A stretch of 56,541 nucleotides of DNA from Pontiellaceae bacterium (GTDB taxonomy: Bacteria > Verrucomicrobiota > Kiritimatiellia > Kiritimatiellales > Pontiellaceae), in NCBI GenBank assembly GCA_016937945.1, contig JAFGVP010000008.1, positions 1 through 56,541 on the forward strand. The letters are read 5' to 3'. The notes under the pieces are model-generated. The model saw only the letters and a list, made by a program, of their open reading frames with translations. It searched no databases and had not been told where the DNA came from. Within the stretch, counting starts at the first letter, position 1, and the number at the start of each line of letters is the position of its first letter. The position numbers and the translations under genes were made by a program. Below are positions 51,226 through 56,541 of this stretch, piece after piece.

Positions 51226-52257
51226 TTAACCGAACGGAAGAGGTTTGGAGTGCGGCACAACCGGATCGTCCTCCTCCGGTTTGTTCAGCAGTTCCTCCAG
51301 TTCAGAAATGCGCTCTTTTGCATCCGGAATACGTTCGCTCAAGGGATATTCCGAAATCACAGCCTTATCATACAAAATGGCGGCGTCCGGTTTTTTAGGC
51401 ACACGGGCATAGAATCCGGCGGTTTCAAAAAGAGCCGATGCTCGGACTTCATACAGCGAGTTCCGCAACGTAATAATATCCGGGTTGTATCGGGAATCCG
51501 GATAGGTATCCAGAAAGACCGTGCTGGCCGTCAACGTTCGGTCCAGCATTTCAGGGCTGTTCGGATATTCCTCGCGCAGCAGGTTGAGGCACTGCAGCTG
51601 ATTCCATGCGGCATCTTCGGCAAAACGGCTGTCCGGATAACGGTAGCCAAGCAGGCTATACGCGGAAATGGCCAGCTCATACTCTTTCGCATCCTGCTGA
51701 CATTGGCCGATCAGATACTGCACCTCCGGCGCACGCCCCCACTGCGGGCCATTCCGGATAATCTGCTCAAGGTATTTAACGGCATATTCCGGCGCACGGA
51801 ATCCACCGAAAAACAGGCGCATGCGCCGGCGGTTCATCACCTTCACCGCGATATTATACTGGCTTTCCAGCACGGCATCATACTCCGCCATCCGGCTGGA
51901 ATAGTTATCGATCAGGAACTGGTACGCCTGAAACGCATCATCCAGATCGCCCTGCGCCAGCAGGATATCTCCGCGAGCGCGGGCAGCCAGCGGAGCCTCC
52001 TTGCTGTTGGGCCAACGCCGGACCAGATAGAGCATGCGACGGTCTGCCTTTCGCAGACGCCCCTGATTCTGCGTCTCTCTTGCATAAGTCCACTGCTGTT
52101 CCGGCGTTTCCATCTTTCGATCAAACATTGATCGCCAGGTTCCGCGCCCCTTCTCCACCAGGACATAAGGCGACTCTTCCGCCGGAGCCGTCTGCACAAA
52201 CGCGGCCGATACAAGAACGGCAAGGAAACTCATCAGATAATATGAAGATATACGCAT
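51226..52257 (-). CDS. BamD-like TPR outer-membrane biogenesis protein without lipobox
   Basis: 343 residues. Signal peptide (MRISSYYLMSFLAVLVSAAFVQTAPAE) but no cysteine for lipidation. Tetratricopeptide-like repeats fill residues 60-330 (TYARETQNQGRLRKADRRML, RWPNSKEAPLAARARGDILLAQGDLDDAF, EYELAISAYSLLGYRYPDSRFAEDAAWNQ, DTYPDSRYNP). This is the BamD/YfiO pattern, the lipoprotein that partners BamA in barrel assembly. Missing the lipobox it would be soluble in the periplasm or held by partners; another reading is a general periplasmic TPR protein. The ATG at 52257 is chosen because it gives a clean signal peptide; no good Shine-Dalgarno is visible. Confidence 0.72.
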   Translation of the reverse strand: MRISSYYLMSFLAVLVSAAFVQTAPAEESPYVLVEKGRGTWRSMFDRKMETPEQQWTYARETQNQGRLRKADRRMLYLVRRWPNSKEAPLAARARGDILLAQGDLDDAFQAYQFLIDNYSSRMAEYDAVLESQYNIAVKVMNRRRMRLFFGGFRAPEYAVKYLEQIIRNGPQWGRAPEVQYLIGQCQQDAKEYELAISAYSLLGYRYPDSRFAEDAAWNQLQCLNLLREEYPNSPEMLDRTLTASTVFLDTYPDSRYNPDIITLRNSLYEVRASALFETAGFYARVPKKPDAAILYDKAVISEYPLSERIPDAKERISELEELLNKPEEDDPVVPHSKPLPFG

Positions 52258-52320
52258 AGTTTCTGAAATGTAGAGTACTGCGCGCCAATGGGCAACCCGC
52301 AATACTCTGCACCCTTCGGA

Positions 52321-53841
52321 TTAATAGCTCTTGGCGAAAACAACACGGCCCGAACTGGGTTCGCCGCAACAGACACAGGTTCCTTCACCGCTTTCAGCAC
52401 GATCGAAAGGAATACACCGGATCGTTACGGATAAATCATCATTGATCTTGTCTTCACATTCCGAGCTGTCGCACCAATGGCTCATGGCAAAGCCGCCATG
52501 AGCTTCAGGCCGTTCCCTGTTTTCCGGTGTAAAGAATGAAACAAATTCGTCATAGCTGTCGATGTCGCGGGTATATTCCGCGCGATAGTCCAACGCCCTC
52601 TTCAGCATGCTCTGCTGGATATCATCGAGCAGCTCCACGACACCGCTGATGAAAGCATCCTTATTCATGCCCTGCTTTTCATTGGTGTCGCGGCGCGCCA
52701 TGAATACGGCGTTGTTCGCCAGATCACGCGGCCCGATCTCTGCCCGGACCGGAATTCCCTTTTTGACCCAGCCCCAGCCTTTTTCTCCGGCGTTGATGTC
52801 GCGGTCATCAATCACAACCTCGACGTCGCGGTCGTAAAACCGCTGTTTGCGCAGTTCGGAGGCAATTTCTTTGCAGTAGTCCATGATCGCCTCGCGATCC
52901 TCTTCCTTGCGGATAATCGGAAGAATCACAACATGCTGAGGCGCCAGACGTGGCGGCATCACCATGCCGTCGTCGTCACCATGGGTCATGATCATGCCGC
53001 CGATCAGACGGGTCGAAACACCCCAGGAGGTCGTCCAGGCAAATTCATTACGCCCTTCCCGGCTCTGATACTGAATGTTCGACGCCTTCGAAAAGTTCTG
53101 CCCCAGAAAATGGCTGGTACCGGCCTGCAACGCCTTGCGATCCTGCATCATTGCTTCGATACAGAGCGTGCTGTCGGCGCCAGGGAAACGCTCTTCGGCG
53201 GTCTTTTCACCAACGAGCACCGGCATGGCCATGTATTCCTCGGCAAACTTTTTATAGAGATCGAGAATCAGGCGGGTTTCCTTCCAGGCTTCCTCGGAGG
53301 TTTCATGAACCGTATGCCCTTCCTGCCAAAGAAATTCCGCAGTACGCAGAAACAACCGGGTTCGCATTTCCCAGCGAACCACATTGGCCCACTGATTAAT
53401 CAGCAGCGGCAGATCGCGATAGCTCTGCACCCATTTGGCAAAAGTGGCACCAATGATGGTCTCGGATGTCGGACGTACCACCAGCGGCTCTTCCAGTTCC
53501 CCGGCAGGGACGAGTCTGCCATCCGGTCCGACTTCCAGACGATGATGCGTAACAACAGCGCACTCCTTGGCAAAACCTTCCACGTGCTCCGCCTCTTTTT
53601 CGAGATAGCTCTTGGGAATGAACAGCGGGAAGTAGGCATTCACGTGGCCGGTTTCCTTGAACATCTTATCCAGCCCGATCTTAATGTTTTCCCACAGCGC
53701 ATACCCCCACGGCTTGATTACCATGCAGCCGCGCACATCGCTGTTTTCCGCCAGGTCGGCGGCCCGCACCACCTGCTGATACCATTCCGGATAGTTTTCG
53801 TCTCTTGTCGGCGTGATCGCCGTCTTTTTCTGTTTAGCCAT
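52321..53841 (-). CDS. proS: Prolyl-tRNA synthetase, archaeal/eukaryotic type
   Basis: 506 residues. It charges tRNA-Pro with proline. It belongs to the shorter type without the INS editing domain between motifs 2 and 3. Segments are NYPEWYQQVVRAADLAENSDVRG, FPLFIPKSYLEKEAEHVEGF, LVVRPTSETIIGATFAKWVQ, NVVRWEMRTRLFLRTAEFLWQEGHT, and the extra C-terminal zinc-like domain (GTCVCCGEPSSGRVVFAKSY, with the family's terminal Tyr). GGAGA lies about ten bases before the ATG at 53841. A longer reading frame runs into plsC and is not used. Confidence 0.95.
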   Translation of the reverse strand: MAKQKKTAITPTRDENYPEWYQQVVRAADLAENSDVRGCMVIKPWGYALWENIKIGLDKMFKETGHVNAYFPLFIPKSYLEKEAEHVEGFAKECAVVTHHRLEVGPDGRLVPAGELEEPLVVRPTSETIIGATFAKWVQSYRDLPLLINQWANVVRWEMRTRLFLRTAEFLWQEGHTVHETSEEAWKETRLILDLYKKFAEEYMAMPVLVGEKTAEERFPGADSTLCIEAMMQDRKALQAGTSHFLGQNFSKASNIQYQSREGRNEFAWTTSWGVSTRLIGGMIMTHGDDDGMVMPPRLAPQHVVILPIIRKEEDREAIMDYCKEIASELRKQRFYDRDVEVVIDDRDINAGEKGWGWVKKGIPVRAEIGPRDLANNAVFMARRDTNEKQGMNKDAFISGVVELLDDIQQSMLKRALDYRAEYTRDIDSYDEFVSFFTPENRERPEAHGGFAMSHWCDSSECEDKINDDLSVTIRCIPFDRAESGEGTCVCCGEPSSGRVVFAKSY

Positions 53842-53858
53842 AACAACCGTTCTCCAAA

Positions 53859-54524
53859 TTAATCGGCCTTGTTCTTTAAATCCGCAATGCGCTGCATGAT
53901 CAGTGCCGCATATTTGCCATAGGCTTCCCGGCCGCTGCCGAGCGCCTGAAAATCTTCCCGGGTAATCGGCTTCCCGTAAGAGATCGTCAGCTTTTTCGGT
54001 TTGATCCACTTCGCCCCCTTGGGATACGCCTGAAATGATCCGTCAATATAGGCGGGAACCACATTGCAGCCGGACTTCTCGATAATAAAACCGATGCCGC
54101 CCTTGGCCTCCTGCAGCTCTCCGTCCTCCGTACGGGTGCCCTCAGGGAACATGGAAACCACTTTTCCCTCTTTCAGCGCCTTAATCGTCAGTTTGAGCGC
54201 CTTCATATCCCCCGTGCCCCGCGACACCGGAATACATCCGACGTGATCCATCCACCACGATCCAAACTTTGAATTCCAGAGCGTGTCGCGAGCCATGAAA
54301 TGAATCGGACGGCCGCGATAGCCGACGCCGACCACCGGCGGATCAAGAAAGCTGGCATGGTTGGATGCAATCAGTACGCCGCCGCGATCAGGAATATTCT
54401 TCGCGCCGTGAATCTTCAAGCGATGCCAGACCAGAAGAAATGCCTTAAAAACACGGGTCGAGGCCTGATAGACCCTCATATCCGCCATTACTTCATGCTT
54501 TACCGGATCAATCATATCATTCAC
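53859..54524 (-). CDS. plsC: 1-acyl-sn-glycerol-3-phosphate acyltransferase
   Basis: 221 residues. It acylates lysophosphatidic acid to phosphatidic acid at the inner membrane. The acyltransferase motifs are ASNHASFLDPPVVG (catalytic HxxxxD), GCIPVSRG, SMFPEGTRTEDG and VVPAYIDGS. The start ATG overlaps the cmk stop in ATGA, so the two are translationally coupled. aroA-cmk-plsC is a gene order seen in several bacterial phyla. No N-terminal membrane helix is obvious; attachment is probably peripheral. Confidence 0.93.
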   Translation of the reverse strand: MNDMIDPVKHEVMADMRVYQASTRVFKAFLLVWHRLKIHGAKNIPDRGGVLIASNHASFLDPPVVGVGYRGRPIHFMARDTLWNSKFGSWWMDHVGCIPVSRGTGDMKALKLTIKALKEGKVVSMFPEGTRTEDGELQEAKGGIGFIIEKSGCNVVPAYIDGSFQAYPKGAKWIKPKKLTISYGKPITREDFQALGSGREAYGKYAALIMQRIADLKNKAD

Positions 54525-55186
54525 CTCATTACCGCATCGATAACCGTACGGATCACGTCCTCTAAGGTCATCGATGTGCTATCAATTACCAGAGCTCCCG
54601 GAGCCACCACCAGCGGATCCGTTTTGCGGGTCGAATCAATCTTGTCGCGCTTCTTCAGGCTCTCCATCACCTCATGCGCCTTTTCGTCTTCGCCGGCGGA
54701 CACCAGCTCGCGGTAACGCCGCATCGCACGCTCCTCCGGATCGGCATCCAGATAGAACTTATAGGGCGAATCCGGAAAAACAACCGTCCCGATATCCCGC
54801 CCCTCCATCACCAGCGAACCGAAGTTGGCCAGCGACTGCAGGTTTTCCACAACAAACTTGCGGACTTCCGGAATGGCGGCCACATTCGCGACGGACTCTC
54901 TGACATCCTTTTCGCGCAGTTCCTGAACCGGAACATCGCCATCAATGGAAAAAACGGTCGCGCCGTCCTGCACAAAGAAATCCCAGTCGGCATCATACAT
55001 TGAATCAATGACCGCCTCCGGATCTTTGGTATCAACGCCTTTGCGGAGCGCCTGCCAGGTTACGCCGCGGTAGAGTGCACCGGAGTCCACATAGGTGAAT
55101 CCGAGCTCTTTCGCAACGCCCTTGGAAACCGTGGACTTTCCGGAGGCCGAGGGTCCGTCAATCGCAATTGTCTTCACATTATCCAT
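54521..55186 (-). CDS. cmk: (d)CMP kinase
   Basis: 221 residues. It phosphorylates CMP and dCMP with ATP. The P-loop is AIDGPSASGKSTVSKGVAKELG; VDSGALYRGVTWQAL begins the CMP site, with VMEGRDIGTVVFPDSPYKFYLDA the middle and RKTDPLVVAPGALVIDST the end. It starts directly after the aroA stop with no gap. It ends by overlapping plsC. Confidence 0.95.
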   Translation of the reverse strand: MDNVKTIAIDGPSASGKSTVSKGVAKELGFTYVDSGALYRGVTWQALRKGVDTKDPEAVIDSMYDADWDFFVQDGATVFSIDGDVPVQELREKDVRESVANVAAIPEVRKFVVENLQSLANFGSLVMEGRDIGTVVFPDSPYKFYLDADPEERAMRRYRELVSAGEDEKAHEVMESLKKRDKIDSTRKTDPLVVAPGALVIDSTSMTLEDVIRTVIDAVMR

Positions 55187-56494
55187 CTACTCAACCTTTC
55201 CACCGAGCTGTTCCATATGCTGCCAGAATTCCGGGTACGATGTATCAACACACCCCACGTTGGAAATGGTCACCGGTTTATCACTGAATGTATTCAGAAC
55301 GGCCATCGACATGGCGATGCGATGGTCTCCATGGCTGTCTATCTCGACATCCGGCGTCCGCAGTACCGTCGGACCGAAAATAACCATGCCGTCTTCTTTC
55401 TCTTCCACATCGGCACCGAACAGGCACAGATTCTTCACCACTTCGGCAATGCGGTCCGACTCCTTCACCCGCAGTTCAGCGGCATCGCGAATATCGGTCC
55501 GCCCCTCAGCCAATGCACCGGCCACCGCAATAATCGGAAGTTCATCGATCAGGTTCGGGATTTCATCGCCTTCAATCACAGTGCCTTTCAACTGCGCGCC
55601 CCGTACCGTGATATTTCCGATCGGATCGCCCAACGCCTCGGTCACCACCACCTCGATATCTGCGCCCATGCGCTTCATAACATCGAGCAGCGCGGTCCGG
55701 CGCGGATTCAGGCCGACGCCTTCGATCTTCAGTTCAGCTCCCGGACGGGCTGCCACGGCAACAATCCAGAAGGCGGCAGAGGAAAAGTCGCCGGGAACCA
55801 CAAAGTCGCGCGCCTTGAAACGCGGCCCGTCAACCCCATAACCATCGATGGAGATCTCCAGCCCGTTGATCCGGATCGGGATATCCAGCGCCTCGAACAG
55901 TTTTTCCGTGTGGTCCCGTGTCGGACGCGGCTCAATCACGGTGGTTTTTCCTTCGGCAAACAGACCGGCAAGCAAAACACAGGATTTCACCTGCGCCGAA
56001 GCCATCGGAAGCAGATAACCAATCCCTTGCAGGCGGCCGCCGCAGATCATCATCGGCAAAGTACCCTTTTCGCCGGATAGGCCGATGTGCGCGCCCATCA
56101 GTTCGAGCGGCTGACGAATCCGGCCCATCGGGCGCGATGAGAGCGAATCGTCTCCCACCATGCTGACCTCGATTCCTGCGCCGGCCACCAGACCAGCGAG
56201 CAGGCGCGTTCCCGTGCCGGAATTTCCCATATTGAGCGGCTCTTCTGGCTGCTGAAGCGTTCCGGCCACGCCGGTGATATAGAGCGCATCGTCACGAAAC
56301 TCAGCCTTCGCCCCCATCTGCTCCATGGCGGCAAGCGTACTGCGGGCATCTTCGCCGTTCAGATAGCCCGTCACTTTCGACGTGCCATCTGCCAGTGACG
56401 CCAGCATGGCTACGCGCTGGGATATGCTCTTGTCTCCGGGAACCGTAACCGTTCCCTCCAGCGCTGCAGGAAATACTTTTTTGCTGTTACTCAT
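55187..56494 (-). CDS. aroA: 3-phosphoshikimate 1-carboxyvinyltransferase (EPSP synthase)
   Basis: 435 residues, normal length. It joins shikimate-3-phosphate with phosphoenolpyruvate in the aromatic amino acid pathway. Blocks include VPGDKSISQRVAMLASLADG (His of the common KSISHR is Gln here), NMGNSGTGTRLLAGLVAG, SSRPMGRIRQPLELMGA, ADGRTDIRDAAELRVKESDRIAEV in its ALAEGRTD form, and DHRIAMSMAVL. The ATG at 56494 has no ribosome site. It overlaps a probable upstream stop in ATGA, so translation may be coupled to a gene beyond the window edge. Confidence 0.94.
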   Translation of the reverse strand: MSNSKKVFPAALEGTVTVPGDKSISQRVAMLASLADGTSKVTGYLNGEDARSTLAAMEQMGAKAEFRDDALYITGVAGTLQQPEEPLNMGNSGTGTRLLAGLVAGAGIEVSMVGDDSLSSRPMGRIRQPLELMGAHIGLSGEKGTLPMMICGGRLQGIGYLLPMASAQVKSCVLLAGLFAEGKTTVIEPRPTRDHTEKLFEALDIPIRINGLEISIDGYGVDGPRFKARDFVVPGDFSSAAFWIVAVAARPGAELKIEGVGLNPRRTALLDVMKRMGADIEVVVTEALGDPIGNITVRGAQLKGTVIEGDEIPNLIDELPIIAVAGALAEGRTDIRDAAELRVKESDRIAEVVKNLCLFGADVEEKEDGMVIFGPTVLRTPDVEIDSHGDHRIAMSMAVLNTFSDKPVTISNVGCVDTSYPEFWQHMEQLGGKVE

Positions 56495-56541
56495 TTTTTT
56501 AGAAATCTATTTAGTTTTAAAATCTCATCCCGATCATTGCG
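56491..56541 (-). CDS. Probable C-terminal end of a gene upstream of aroA
   Basis: From the right edge the minus strand is open for 16 codons (RNDRDEILKLNRFLKK) and closes with TGA inside the ATGA at the aroA start. The 4-base overlap, the absence of a Shine-Dalgarno for aroA, and the helical charged peptide suggest a real upstream gene end. In many genomes tyrA (prephenate dehydrogenase) precedes aroA, but this stub is too short to identify. Confidence 0.4.
   Translation of the reverse strand, partial: RNDRDEILKLNRFLKK

Noticed and set aside
53842-54009. Longer N-terminus for prolyl-tRNA synthetase
   Set aside because: It would overlap plsC by about 150 bases and add residues absent from the family; the ATG at 53841 has GGAGA upstream.

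Overview
The window reads as a stretch of bacterial chromosome, roughly mid-50s % G+C by eye, densely coded on both strands, from a Gram-negative bacterium (LptD, a BamD-like protein, a lipoprotein and type II secretion pseudopilins). My best inference is the PVC superphylum, close to Kiritimatiellota: single-chain GlyRS, archaeal/eukaryotic-type ProRS, an SHD1-like secreted protein and large secreted proteins with Ig-like and InlB-like repeats. No rRNA marker is present, so this placement is an inference. I found no tRNA, rRNA, CRISPR array, riboswitch or intact mobile element.

Layout. 1-3.9 kb: a truncated gene, tlyA, a small membrane protein, glycyl-tRNA synthetase and a flavin reductase. 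4.0-4.5 kb: an ISL3-type transposase remnant. 4.7-11.2 kb: an accessory block with a large secreted protein, a condensation-type acyltransferase overlapping a zinc-ribbon membrane protein (DUF6320-like), a divergent nucleoside-diphosphate-kinase-like protein, a catalytically dead rhomboid-like protein with a zinc tail, and a DNRLRE-like secreted protein. 11.3-17.6 kb: glutamate dehydrogenase, a HAD hydrolase, a PHP phosphoesterase, transketolase and purC. 17.7-22.1 kb: xerD, gspF-gspG-gspH, and an ECF sigma/anti-sigma pair. 22.2-25.4 kb: a thioredoxin-domain (SPATA20/YyaL) protein and a lysine 2,3-aminomutase. 25.6-26.6 kb: a transposase graveyard. 26.8-31.2 kb: murG-murC and efp-epmA. 31.4-39.6 kb: deoC, a nuclease-fold protein, cardiolipin synthase, ferritin, folD and several secreted or membrane proteins of unknown role. 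39.7-44.7 kb: glycine cleavage genes gcvT-gcvPA-gcvPB, with no gcvH. 44.8-49.2 kb: two tandem sensor kinases, cstA and folE. 49.2-56.5 kb: lptD, a BamD-like gene, proS, plsC, cmk and aroA.

Functional links. EF-P carries the tip lysine, EpmA lies directly downstream of it, and a lysine 2,3-aminomutase sits 4 kb away, so a full beta-lysylation pathway may be encoded here. FolD, GcvT/PA/PB and FolE put folate and one-carbon functions within 12 kb. LptD and the BamD-like protein are adjacent outer-membrane biogenesis genes.

The most striking observation is at 44.8-46.8 kb. Two overlapping, evidently duplicated membrane sensor kinases have decayed in complementary ways. The first keeps the phospho-accepting histidine but has lost the ATP-binding glycine boxes. 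The second keeps a normal ATPase domain but has leucine where the histidine should be. They look like an obligate hetero-kinase, placed just upstream of a CstA-family carbon-starvation/pyruvate transporter gene.
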